From the NCBI GenBank assembly GCA_051954935.1, contig JBQCHG010000063.1, forward strand, positions 1 to 64,000: a stretch of DNA of 64,000 nucleotides. Direction: 5' to 3'. Position numbers and translations under genes: made by a program. The DNA is from 66-474 sp051954935. Its GTDB lineage: Bacteria > Pseudomonadota > Gammaproteobacteria > Xanthomonadales > Rhodanobacteraceae. The notes under the pieces are model-generated. The model did no database searches. It saw only the letters and a list, made by a program, of their open reading frames with translations, and was not told where the DNA came from. Positions 14,273-22,500 of this stretch are shown in pieces. Numbering within the stretch: position 1 is the stretch's first letter; each line of letters opens with the position of its first letter.

Positions 14273-14344
14273 TAGCTATTCGTTCAAGCGGACCACGGGG
14301 CAGACTATCTACCGGGCCGCGGCCGCTTATCGCGGCATTTAGAT
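14273..14344 (+). repeat. attC-like site after cassette 3
   Basis: The left side TAGCTATTCGTTCAAGCGG carries the classic ATTCGTTCAAGC spacer and L box. The right side has CCGCTTA (14323-14329) and TTTAGAT (14338-14344), one base off GTTAGAT. TCAAGCGG pairs with CCGCTTA leaving one extra base on the left arm, which is the extrahelical base expected in attC. The outer left box is degenerate. Confidence 0.65.
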
Positions 14345-14710
14345 GTGCCGTCATGCGGGGTGCCAAGAGCGGAAGGGCGATCGGAGCCGGCCACCGTGCG
14401 CGCCAGGATCCTGGAAAGAGGACAATCGCCAGCGGCGGCAATGGGTCGCACTGCCACCGTTGGAGTCGCGAGCGCCGAACTTTTCCGACGATGGGGCGGT
14501 GACCGGCCAAGAGGGACAGTGACGGCGCGAATCGTGCTGCAACATTGCGTCCGCTCGAACGTCGGAAGTTCTATTTTTGATGTGTCTTCCCGAGGTGGCG
14601 GAGGTTTGCGGTAACTGCAGGTTTCGGTCGACGTCACTGCCTCAGCTGCGCTCGAGCGGAGATGAGGCCGAACATGGATTTATCCGATCAAACCGTGAGA
14701 ACGTACTGCT
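14345..14710. other. Intergenic stretch after the last attC-like site
   Basis: About 370 bases with no supported gene or hairpin terminator. It may be the remnant of a decayed cassette, or the promoter region of the large ATPase gene that follows. No attC-like site is seen at its right end. Confidence 0.45.
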
Positions 14711-17700
14711 ATGACGGCGAACTCACCAAGGGGCTCGGAGTGGAGAAAATGGGACCTCCACCTGCACGCGCCTGGAACCAAGTTGAACGACCAGTTCCGC
14801 GCGCCGGTCGGTGGCGAGCTGTGGGATGAGTATTGCCGAAGGCTGCATGAGTCCGATGTGCAGGCTTTCGGCATAACAGATTACTTTTCCGCCGATTGTT
14901 ACTTCGCTGTCGTCGCCGAATACCGGCAGCGTTATCGCGATTGTCCGAAAATCTTCTTCCCCAATGTCGAGTTGCGGACCAGCTACGTCGTCAACAGGGC
15001 AGAGGAGGAAGTAAATGTCCACTTGATTTTCAACCCGTTCCGGCCAGACCACGGGAGCCGCATCACCTCCTTTCTTGGTGCTCTCAAGCTTACGAGAACC
15101 GATTCGTCAGACCGCGATGTCAAGGCCAGCGAACTTACGCGGACGATCGACTTCGAATCGGCGACGACGACGCGTGAGTACATCCGAACCGCTCTCCTTG
15201 AGACCTACGGGCGCGATGCTGAACTTCTTGATCACGTCCTGATCGTCACCGCGGCGAATAATGACGGCATCCGGGCGAAACCAGGCGTCAAGCGAAAGGC
15301 GGAAATATCGGACGAGCTGGCGAAGTTCAGCGATGCGTTCTTCGGCAATGCAGGGAATGTCGACTGGTTTCTCGGCACTTCGCGCGCCGAGAACAAGTCG
15401 GAGTACACGGCACCAAAGCCAGTGCTTTCGGGCAGTGACGCGCATTGTCTTGGCGATCTCGATGCGAAACTTGGGAAGGTTGTCACCACGCGCACGGACG
15501 GTGTGGTATTGGAGCCAACCTGGATCAAGGCCGATCTTACCTATGAGGGTCTCAAGCAGATCGTCTTCGAGCCTGCAAATCGTGTGCATGTTGGAGCTGA
15601 GCCGGACGTCGAACGCCGGGTCCGGCAGAATGGAACCCGCTATATCGAATCGCTGCATATCGACTGCGTCGCCGGGTATCGGACGGAGCAGCACGGAGCC
15701 TGGTTCTGCGACGAGACAATAGTGTTTGGTAAGGAACTGGTGGCGATCATTGGCAACAAGGGGAGCGGCAAGAGCGCGCTCACGGACGTGATCGGACTGC
15801 TCGGCAACAGTCATAACCAGTTATCTAAGGGGCTTCCGGGCGGAAAGCCTGAAGAGCTGTTCTCGTTTTTGACCAAGGAAAAGTTCCTCAAGGCCGGATG
15901 CGCGAAACATTTCGAGGCCACGCTGAACTGGTACGAAGGCGAGCCGGACAGGAAGGTGCTGGACGCGCAGACCGCGACGCACTTGCCGGAGAGAGTCGAA
16001 TACCTCCCGCAAAAGTACCTGGAGCGGATTTGCGCAAACATCGCGGATGACGAATTCCGGACGACGCTCAACGAAGTGATCTTTCGGTATATCAAGCCGC
16101 AGGACCAGTATGGCAAGACCAGTCTCGACGATCTCATCAAGTACCGCACCCAGCAGGTCGAAGAGGACATTGCCGGGAAGAAGCTTGAGCTTCATCAAAT
16201 CAACGCGAAGATCGTTGCCGTCGAGATGAAGCTCACCGAGGACTACCGCAAGGAACTCGAAGAGAAGATCAGGCTGAAGAATGAGGATGTCGAGGCGCAT
16301 GGCAAGGCCCGCCCCGAAGAAAAACCGAACCCGGAGGCGGGATCGGCGGGGCAGTCACCGGAAACCCAGCAGGTTGACGACCTTGCGCGGGAGATCGCCG
16401 AGTTATCTGAGCAGATTAAGCGGCATGAGACCGAGCAGGTTGAAGTCAGCGCCGCCGCCGAACAGATCCGGCAGCTCCGGGCTGCCATCGCCCGCGAGGC
16501 GGCGAGCCTGATCGCGCTGGAAACTGAGCACGACGCCACGCTCCGGGCTGCGAATTTGACATTCGGGGACCTTGTCAAACTGACGCTCAACTACGGCCCT
16601 CTCGATACGCTCATCGCGCAGAAGGAAGGACGGCTGGACGAAATAGCCGCATTGCTACGCTCTGCCGACGAGATCGCAGCGATGGATGGCGATCGTGACC
16701 TAGTGATGGCAGGAAGCCTTGTGTGCCGGAAACGTGGACTTGAGCGTAAACAGGCCGATCTCGTCGAACGCCTCGGAAAGCCAGCACGCGACTATCAGCA
16801 ATATCTCCGTGAACTCAAGCTCTGGAGCGATCGTGAACTGGAGCTGCGCGGCGACAACCAGAATCCCGGGGCGGGAACGCTTGAAGGACTAAAGCGCGAA
16901 CTCAAAAATGTGGATGCCATTTACCCGGAGAGCTTGCGCGCTGCCCACGCTGCGCGAAAGCGCATTGCCAAGGAGGTCTTCGACAGGAAGCGAGGGCTGA
17001 CGCAGTTCTATAACGCCGTGAAGCAATCCATCGACACGGAGATTGCCAAATGCCGCGAAGACCTCGGCGAATACAACATTTCTATTGAGGCCGGGTTACG
17101 CTTTGACCCGTCCTTCCCGGACGAATTTCTGCGGTACATCAACCAATCGGCGGTCGGTAGCTTCCGCGGTCAAGAAGAAGGGCGCGCCATGCTGCGCGGC
17201 TTCACGGACCAAGTGAGTGACTGGGAGGATGAGGTACAGGTCTTTGCCGCGCTCGATGCAATCGTCGAGGCGCTCCACGCCGATAAGCGCGATGAATCCT
17301 CGCCGCCCCGCGACGTGTTCAAGCAGATGAAAGGGCAGAAAACCGTCCAAGATGTCTATGATTATCTCTTCGGCTTCGACTATCTCGGCACGAAGTATGA
17401 TCTCAGGGTTGATGGCAAAGATTTGAGCGAGCTCTCACCCGGAGAACGCGGAGGACTTCTTCTTATTTTCTATCTCATGCTAGACCGGCAGGAAATTCCG
17501 CTCGTGATCGACCAACCGGAAGACAATCTCGATAACAAGAGCGTCTACGAAATCCTGGTCAGGTTTATCAAACAGGCAAAAAGGCGTCGCCAAATCATCC
17601 TCGTGACGCACAATCCCAATCTCGCCGTCGTTGCGGATGCCGAGCAAATCATCCATGTCTCCATCGACAAAAAGGACGGTCGGCACGACTTCGATTTCTT

Positions 17701-17821
17701 CTCTGGATCAATCGAAGACCCGCGCATCAATGAAGCCGTCGTGGACATTCTCGAAGGCACGCTGCCGGCATTTGACAACCGCCGACTGAAGTACAGAAGA
17801 CCTCATCGGAGTGGGAGGTAG
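14711..17821 (+). CDS. TrlF-type PHP domain-SMC-like ATPase
   Basis: The 1036-residue protein starts with a PHP-type phosphoesterase part (WDLHLHAPG at 14-22, GITDYFSAD near 55, LSGSDAHC near 240), continues into an ABC/SMC ATPase: Walker A GNKGSGKS (348-355), a long coiled-coil middle (about 480-640 and 690-830), ABC signature LSPGERGG (908-915), Walker B LVIDQPEDNLD (931-941) and H-loop VTHNPN with His967. This layout is that of the TrlF family of PHP-ATPases, which often lie in variable regions. Metal-dependent nuclease or phosphatase activity gated by ATP is a reasonable expectation, not shown here. It stands alone, with no co-directional partner within 300 bases. Confidence 0.8.
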   Translation: MTANSPRGSEWRKWDLHLHAPGTKLNDQFRAPVGGELWDEYCRRLHESDVQAFGITDYFSADCYFAVVAEYRQRYRDCPKIFFPNVELRTSYVVNRAEEEVNVHLIFNPFRPDHGSRITSFLGALKLTRTDSSDRDVKASELTRTIDFESATTTREYIRTALLETYGRDAELLDHVLIVTAANNDGIRAKPGVKRKAEISDELAKFSDAFFGNAGNVDWFLGTSRAENKSEYTAPKPVLSGSDAHCLGDLDAKLGKVVTTRTDGVVLEPTWIKADLTYEGLKQIVFEPANRVHVGAEPDVERRVRQNGTRYIESLHIDCVAGYRTEQHGAWFCDETIVFGKELVAIIGNKGSGKSALTDVIGLLGNSHNQLSKGLPGGKPEELFSFLTKEKFLKAGCAKHFEATLNWYEGEPDRKVLDAQTATHLPERVEYLPQKYLERICANIADDEFRTTLNEVIFRYIKPQDQYGKTSLDDLIKYRTQQVEEDIAGKKLELHQINAKIVAVEMKLTEDYRKELEEKIRLKNEDVEAHGKARPEEKPNPEAGSAGQSPETQQVDDLAREIAELSEQIKRHETEQVEVSAAAEQIRQLRAAIAREAASLIALETEHDATLRAANLTFGDLVKLTLNYGPLDTLIAQKEGRLDEIAALLRSADEIAAMDGDRDLVMAGSLVCRKRGLERKQADLVERLGKPARDYQQYLRELKLWSDRELELRGDNQNPGAGTLEGLKRELKNVDAIYPESLRAAHAARKRIAKEVFDRKRGLTQFYNAVKQSIDTEIAKCREDLGEYNISIEAGLRFDPSFPDEFLRYINQSAVGSFRGQEEGRAMLRGFTDQVSDWEDEVQVFAALDAIVEALHADKRDESSPPRDVFKQMKGQKTVQDVYDYLFGFDYLGTKYDLRVDGKDLSELSPGERGGLLLIFYLMLDRQEIPLVIDQPEDNLDNKSVYEILVRFIKQAKRRRQIILVTHNPNLAVVADAEQIIHVSIDKKDGRHDFDFFSGSIEDPRINEAVVDILEGTLPAFDNRRLKYRRPHRSGR

Positions 17822-18190
17822 GCTTCAGTGCTCTCTTTGGCGCCTTCTGCTGATGGTGTCATCGCTCGTGTCAAACGAAGTGGTCTCGGAGCCGAGCGTC
17901 AACTGCAAAAGTTGCTTATCGAAAGCGGACCGTCGCCAGTGGCCGTAAAGGGTCGCCAGACGACCTTGAATGGCCTTGTCACCTGCGCGGCAAAGCGAGC
18001 CCGCCGGTCGGCGCGAACCGGTCACCTGCGTTGGCGCCGATAAGTCAACTTTCGGGTGGTCCGCACTAATTCACGCACGTGCAATGTCGAGCTACCGGGC
18101 GTAAAATACCGTCTCGGCACCTGTCTCGCCACGACCCTTCAGTAGGCCCTCGCAATGAGGGCTCAGCAGCTATGTCTGAAGGAATCCAGT
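17822..18190. other. Intergenic stretch
   Basis: About 370 bases with no supported gene. It includes GCTTATCGAAAGCGGAC (about 17914-17930), a weaker relative of the 30-bp repeat at 8962 and 11810, and a GCGAGCCCGCC/GGTCGGCGCG-rich patch near 17990-18020. Confidence 0.45.
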
Positions 18191-18382
18191 ATGAACAGCC
18201 ATCCAAGCGATTCTCGTGTCTCGCGCAAGCCGCCAATCACCGTGGAGACGGAGTTCGGCGAACTTCCGATTGGCGTCTTTGACTTGGCAGACCTCACCAA
18301 AGAACACCTGCAAACCATTGCTAGGTGGTTTGCTCACCTTGAGCAGAAAGAGGAGCGAGTCGGCCCCACCGTTAATCCATAA
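18191..18382 (+). CDS. Small hypothetical protein
   Basis: This 63-residue frame starts at ATG 18191 with AAGGA seven bases upstream. The product (MNSHPSDSRVSRKPPITVET, then FGELPIGVFDLADLTKEHLQ and TIARWFAHLEQKEE) is soluble, with an amphipathic C-terminal helix. I do not recognise it. Support is limited to the ribosome site and plausible composition; it converges with the minus-strand operon to its right. Confidence 0.35.
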   Translation: MNSHPSDSRVSRKPPITVETEFGELPIGVFDLADLTKEHLQTIARWFAHLEQKEERVGPTVNP

Positions 18383-18487
18383 CAAGAATCTCGTGTCGAC
18401 TTTTGCAGCGGAGCCAGGGCGAACGTCGTCGAAGTTGCTAGATGACCCGTCCCGCAATTCACAACCTGACCAGTGAATGTTTGAGTC

Positions 18488-19282
18488 CTATCCGACACAG
18501 TTCCGGCGGATAGGCCCAATAACTTCGCCTGCCGAGAGTTCACAGTAAAGCCAAGTTGTTTTTTCGGGCGCGTCAGGGTCGCCGATTAACCCGGATTTTG
18601 CCCTACTCAGATGCACCTCGATTATCTTCGTTTGGATAGAGTCGAGGTACCGTCGCTGGGCTACCAGAAGTGATCCTGTGGTCGTGCCAAGAGCAGTCTG
18701 TTGACCTCCGCCGGGCCAGTTGTGACTTACTCGAAAGACTCGTTCGGCAAGCTTGGCCCACCCGCCTTGGGATCCATCGGGCCGCCAAAGCGCACCGGTC
18801 TTCCTACTGGTTTCAACCTCGAGCTCGAAAAGCTGGTCGCGTCCTGAGGATCCATTATGGAACCGAAGGACGCCGTCGGGAACGCGGTTTGCCCAGGTCC
18901 CAGCGGTGCGAATCTCGTGTTCGGTTAATAGGCCCGATGGCGGCGCAAGCGAGAACAGCACCCGCAAGGCCAACTGATCGTGATGGAAGGTGGGCCCGGG
19001 AACCCATCTATCAGCCGCACGACTGAGCTTGTAGACGGCGGGCTTTTCCTTTGGAGCGAATGTGCGTACCAACGAGCGCTCTGACAACCAGACGTGGGCA
19101 CCCCCGGGAATGTGAATTTTCCGCAGCATGTTGGCCTTAACCAGCCAATCCAGGGTTCTTGATGTCGCCTGCTTGGTTTCGCGGAGCATGGCCATCGCGG
19201 TCGGGAAGCTGGCGACACCGCCTGCGCGGAGGATCGCGATTGCCAAGCGTGTGACTCTCTCCTCGCTGAGTGTCGATGTCAT
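18488..19282 (-). CDS. Winged-helix protein of replication-relaxation type
   Basis: From the ATG at 19282, which overlaps the stop of the upstream gene (ATGA), the product is 264 residues. The first 70 residues look like a winged helix (LAIAILRAGGVASFPTAMAM, TSRTLDWLVKANMLRKI). The rest contains HHDQLALRVLFSL, VPDGVLRFHNG and ELEVETSRKTGALW, which recall the replication-relaxation family of plasmid and integrative-element proteins, including the PDG and ELExS-type motif. With the HTH gene upstream it forms a two-gene operon beside tRNA-Ser, which suggests a remnant of a mobile element. The family assignment is moderate. Confidence 0.5.
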   Translation of the reverse strand: MTSTLSEERVTRLAIAILRAGGVASFPTAMAMLRETKQATSRTLDWLVKANMLRKIHIPGGAHVWLSERSLVRTFAPKEKPAVYKLSRAADRWVPGPTFHHDQLALRVLFSLAPPSGLLTEHEIRTAGTWANRVPDGVLRFHNGSSGRDQLFELEVETSRKTGALWRPDGSQGGWAKLAERVFRVSHNWPGGGQQTALGTTTGSLLVAQRRYLDSIQTKIIEVHLSRAKSGLIGDPDAPEKTTWLYCELSAGEVIGPIRRNCVG

Positions 19283-19623
19283 CACGCGTCCCCTTGCCGG
19301 CTTTTGGAGGGAGTGCGGCTGACCCGCGCGCGCCAAACTTGCTCAACCTTTTTGGGGCGGCCACGGCGACGAGAGGTAGCGGGTGCTCCTGAAGAATCAG
19401 GGTGCGCGCGCAGCCATTGCAGAACCTCATCAAGAAGCCAAAGTGGCTCTTTGGTGCCGGGCGGCTTGTGTGCGGGAGGGACCCGATCAGGGGCGCGGCA
19501 TCGATCGGCTTTGATTGTTGCGCGGTCGCGATGCAGCAGTTGCGCGAGCCCGTCGAGATTAAGTACGGGCCCGATGGTGGGCGCGGAAGGATTCCGGTCC
19601 GGAGTTTCGGTCAAAGGATGCAT
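19282..19623 (-). CDS. Small HTH protein with an AT-hook-like tail
   Basis: This 113-residue protein has a central segment LDGLAQLLHRDRATIKADRC and PLWLLDEVLQWLRAHPD that fits a short MerR/AlpA-like or excisionase-like helix-turn-helix, followed by a basic tail RRRGRPKKVE that contains the RGRP core of an AT-hook. It is the first gene of a minus-strand pair, with its stop overlapping the start of the winged-helix gene. The likely role is DNA binding in control of a mobile element; this is inference from motif and position next to tRNA-Ser. Confidence 0.55.
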   Translation of the reverse strand: MHPLTETPDRNPSAPTIGPVLNLDGLAQLLHRDRATIKADRCRAPDRVPPAHKPPGTKEPLWLLDEVLQWLRAHPDSSGAPATSRRRGRPKKVEQVWRARVSRTPSKSRQGDA

Positions 19624-19910
19624 TAGGCACGGTCCATCACGTGCGGCCCCGGGCTGGCCGCAGGATGGAATCGCCTAGATGCGATTGGGCTTACCTCGCC
19701 CTTTGTGGCCCGGTTCGTGCCCCGTTGCGGGGCTGATCAAGATTCCGGGACAGAATAGCCGACATCAGTCGGCCGCAACAGGTGACAAATGAAAACTTCT
19801 GCAAAGCGCACTCGAGCAGGCTTTGTCACCCTCTTGTCACCCTGGTGGGTGACAACGTGTGAAATTGCCTGCAATCAGAAGTAACCGAACGTATAGCTAA
19901 CTTCTTGATT

Positions 19911-20001
19911 TGGCGGAGAGGGTGGGATTCGAACCCACGTTACGGCAAAACCGTAAACCGGATTTCGAATCCGGCGCATTCGACCACTCTGCCACCTCTC
20001 C
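19911..20001 (-). tRNA. tRNA-Ser (CGA)
   Basis: On the minus strand the gene reads GGAGAGGTGGCAGAGTGGTC from 20001, with anticodon loop TTCGAAA (anticodon CGA, plus-strand 19965-19967), a long variable arm, the T-loop GGTTCGAATCC and encoded CCA at 19911-19913. The 7-bp acceptor stem GGAGAGG/CCTCTCC closes. It forms the right edge of the accessory region, and part of its 5' end is repeated at 20116-20138. Confidence 0.95.
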
Positions 20002-20115
20002 GCAACTGAAACATCGGTGCTGCGATCCGTCCCTGGAGCGAACTCCAGTCGGCGTCCATGCCTCCTCCTCGGCCCTGGCGCGCGATTCCCCCGGCATCGC
20101 GCAGGCGCTCGGGCC

Positions 20116-20138
20116 TCGACCACTCTGCCACCTCTCCG
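20116..20138 (-). repeat. Partial duplicate of the tRNA-Ser 5' end
   Basis: These 23 bases are identical to 19980-20002, covering the acceptor strand and D-arm start of tRNA-Ser (minus strand CGGAGAGGTGGCAGAGTGG and four more bases). Beyond them the sequence departs from any tRNA, so this is a fragment. It may be an attachment-site or rearrangement scar. Confidence 0.85.
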
Positions 20139-20193
20139 GGCAGCCGCCAATGATAAGAGGCCGGCGCCGGATTTCCAAGCCGAGCACGTCCGC

Positions 20194-20823
20194 TCAATTC
20201 CCCTTTGTCCCGATCCGCTCGGCCTCGTCCTTCAGATAGGTCGCGCTGAGCGTGCCGCGCTGTTTGGCGATCGGAAGCAGGGTCGGATAGAACTGCACGA
20301 AGGTGGTGTCCACCGCACCGTGCGCGCTGTGGCAGGCATAGCAAGCAGCGGTGGTCGGGATCTGTTTTGCCGGCGCGGGGCTGTCGTCGAAGCTGAAGAA
20401 CGCCCAGCCGCCGTTGAAGCGCGCGGTGTCCTTCACGTGCACCTCGATGCCCTGCACGCCGCCGCTCTGGTAGTGCCCGCGCTGGTTGATCGAACCCTTG
20501 CCCGCGGAGCCGCGCACCTCCAGCACGATTACCGTCTTGTCCGGCCAGGTGCCGGTCTCCTGGAATGCACGCCAGGCTTCCGGGCTGGCGAAGGTGTTGT
20601 CGAACATCGGATCGGGCGAGGCCAACGCCTTCGGGTTGTAGCTCATGTCGAGGCCGGAACTGAGGTAAATCCACTCGCGATAGTTCGCCGGCGGGATCAG
20701 CCTGCCGTCGGCGGTGTAGGCGGGCGCATCGGCATTCGTGGGGGCGGGCTGGCTGGCCGATGCCGAAACCGTTATGCAAAGAGTGAGCTTGAACAGCGCG
20801 GCACAAAGCTGCTTCGACAACAC
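20194..20823 (-). CDS. Cytochrome P460 family protein
   Basis: GTG 20823 is preferred, with GGAG eleven bases upstream, because it begins directly at a signal peptide (VLSKQLCAALFKLTLCITVS) and gives 209 residues; the open frame extends to 20907 without family-like sequence. The mature part has PPANYREWIYLSSGLDMSY and a C-terminal heme-binding CYACHSAHG, with the downstream TTFVQFYPTL stretch typical of P460. These periplasmic c-type hemes oxidise hydroxylamine or detoxify NO in some species; here the substrate is unknown. It lies downstream of the GlxA-type regulator gene on the same strand. Confidence 0.85.
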   Translation of the reverse strand: MLSKQLCAALFKLTLCITVSASASQPAPTNADAPAYTADGRLIPPANYREWIYLSSGLDMSYNPKALASPDPMFDNTFASPEAWRAFQETGTWPDKTVIVLEVRGSAGKGSINQRGHYQSGGVQGIEVHVKDTARFNGGWAFFSFDDSPAPAKQIPTTAACYACHSAHGAVDTTFVQFYPTLLPIAKQRGTLSATYLKDEAERIGTKGN

Positions 20824-20922
20824 GTGCTTTCTCCGGCAAAGGGTCCCGGAGAATTCTGTTGCTTCGCCGGGGACCGCGCCGGACAGGATTCCGACGAATC
20901 CGGCCAACGAATTTGAATCCGG

Positions 20923-21897
20923 CTATTGCGCGAAGCGTTCCCGATATTCGTTCGGCGTGGTGCCGTAGCGCGCGCGGAATGCGCGGCGGAACGCATCGGC
21001 ACTGTTGAAACCCACGCCCGCGGCGACGCGTTCGATGGAGGCCTTGCCTTGCGTCAGCCGCAGGCAGGCCTGCTCCAGTCGCAGCTTCTCGACGAAACGC
21101 GCGGGCGTCATGCCGAACGTCTCCGCAAAAACGCGACGGAAGTTACGCGCACTCATCGCGGCCTGCCCAGCCATGCGCTCGATGGTGAGATCGCTGTCCA
21201 GATGCGCCAGCAGCCATTCCACCAGCACGCCCATGCGGTTGTTGCCCTGCGCCTGCGCGGCCAGCGGCGCGGAAAACTGCGCCTGGTTGCCGGGCCGCTT
21301 CACGTACATCACCAGATACCGCGCGGCCGCGAGCGCGACAGCCGCGCCGAGGTCCTCCTCGACCAGCGCAAGGGCGAGATCCATGCCTGCGGTGAGGCCG
21401 CCCGACGTGGCGAAGCAGCCGTCGCGCAGGAACAGCCGGTCCGATTCGACGCGCAGCGCGGGATGGCACCGCGCGAGGTCATCCGCGTAATGCCAATGCG
21501 TGGTGACGCGGCGACCATCGAGCAGGCCCGCCGCAGCCAGCACGAACACGCCGGTGCAGACCGAAACCATGCGCCGCGTGTGCTTCGCGCGCTCACGCAG
21601 CCAGGCGAGCAGATGTGCATCGCGGTTGATGCCGTTGCGCGCGCCTACGCCGCCGGGGATCAGCAGCGTGTCCAGCGGCGGCGCATCCTCCAGCGCGTGC
21701 GCGGGCAGGATGGACAAGCCATTCTCCGCGCGCACGACGTTCATGGTCAGGCCGATGATGCAAAGGCGGTAAGGCTGCGTGCCGCCGGCAAGCGCATTGG
21801 CGGCACCGAACACGTCCAGCGGACCGGCCAGATCGAGCGCCTGCATCTCGTCGTAGGCGAGCAGGCCGATGGTCTTGATGGAAGATTGCGCGTTCAT
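20923..21897 (-). CDS. GlxA-type transcriptional regulator (DJ-1/PfpI plus AraC HTH)
   Basis: The 324-residue product has an N-terminal DJ-1/PfpI amidotransferase-like domain (IGLLAYDEMQALDLAGPLDV at the start, TLLIPGGVGARNG, and VSVCTGVFVLAAAGLL around the nucleophile elbow) and a C-terminal AraC double helix-turn-helix (MAGQAAMSARNFRRVFAETF, then GVGFNSADAFRRAFRARYGT and TPNEYR). This is the GlxA architecture: a ligand-sensing domain and a DNA-binding domain. The target is not evident; it lies 99 bases upstream of the cytochrome P460 gene and just downstream of a small kinase gene, all on the minus strand. Confidence 0.9.
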   Translation of the reverse strand: MNAQSSIKTIGLLAYDEMQALDLAGPLDVFGAANALAGGTQPYRLCIIGLTMNVVRAENGLSILPAHALEDAPPLDTLLIPGGVGARNGINRDAHLLAWLRERAKHTRRMVSVCTGVFVLAAAGLLDGRRVTTHWHYADDLARCHPALRVESDRLFLRDGCFATSGGLTAGMDLALALVEEDLGAAVALAAARYLVMYVKRPGNQAQFSAPLAAQAQGNNRMGVLVEWLLAHLDSDLTIERMAGQAAMSARNFRRVFAETFGMTPARFVEKLRLEQACLRLTQGKASIERVAAGVGFNSADAFRRAFRARYGTTPNEYRERFAQ

Positions 21898-21920
21898 CGC
21901 GCGCGAATGCTAGCAGTCGC

Positions 21921-22460
21921 TCAGACGGCCAGCGCGTCGCGCACGCGTTGCAGAAGGGCAGGGAAATCCGGCGGCGTGCCGGTATCGACTTCGATCACAG
22001 TGCCGATCCCGACCGGCCGGCCGTGTTGCGCCAGCATTCCCGGTGTGAGCCGCTTCAGCGCGTGCGCGGGATGGCGTGTCTCCGCGCGTCGCTCGAAACG
22101 GAGCGCGGCCTCTTCAGGCGGGCAGCGGCAATACACCTCCACGATGGTGCCGCCGCTTGCAGCGACGCGGTCGCGCTGGCGTGGCTCGCATGGCTTGAAG
22201 TTCGCATCCAGCACCACGCGCGGACAGTTCGCGGCGAGCGCCAACAGCACCTCCATGGCGGCATCGCTCAGGCGCTTCGAATGCACCGCATCGCCTGCGG
22301 AGCCGTCGAGTGCGTCGAACAACGCCTCCTTGATCGCATCTTTGGAAAGCAGCGCAAACCCCAGCGCCTCGGCCAATGGTTCGGCCAGCGTGCTCTTGCC
22401 GGAGCCGGGCGGTCCGGAGACCAGGATCGTCTGACGGGAAACGAAGGGCTTTTCGCTCAC
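21921..22460 (-). CDS. P-loop kinase (AAA_33-type)
   Basis: From GTG 22460 the product is 179 residues, with Walker A GPPGSGKST at residues 16-24, then AEALGFALLSKDAIKEALFD, a lid-like VYCRCPPEEAALRFERRAET segment, and a C-terminal VIEVDTGTPPDFPALL. This pattern (P-loop, LxxKDxI, cysteine-containing CRC, RxxxR) is that of small zeta-like or AAA_33 kinases acting on small molecules. The substrate is unknown. The gene lies 23 bases upstream of the GlxA-type regulator and 40 bases downstream of a DUF998 gene, so the three may be co-transcribed. Confidence 0.8.
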   Translation of the reverse strand: MSEKPFVSRQTILVSGPPGSGKSTLAEPLAEALGFALLSKDAIKEALFDALDGSAGDAVHSKRLSDAAMEVLLALAANCPRVVLDANFKPCEPRQRDRVAASGGTIVEVYCRCPPEEAALRFERRAETRHPAHALKRLTPGMLAQHGRPVGIGTVIEVDTGTPPDFPALLQRVRDALAV

Positions 22461-22500
22461 GTGAATCCGACAGCTCCGCGGAGATCGCCGGAGTGTAGCG

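Larger units (their letters stand above)
12060..14344 (+). mobile_element. Integron-like cassette array of three ORFs (no integrase in view)
   Basis: Three plus-strand ORFs are each followed by a sequence with integron attC features: a RYYYAAC-like box soon after the stop, an inverted pair of inner boxes, and a GTTRRRY-like box shortly before the next start. The best sites are 13313-13400 and 14273-14344. The spacing (start codons 5 to 13 bases after each core box, one ORF per unit, no promoters between) fits gene cassettes. No tyrosine recombinase or attI is present in the window, so this would be an attC cluster lacking an integrase, or the distal end of a chromosomal integron. Confidence 0.62.
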
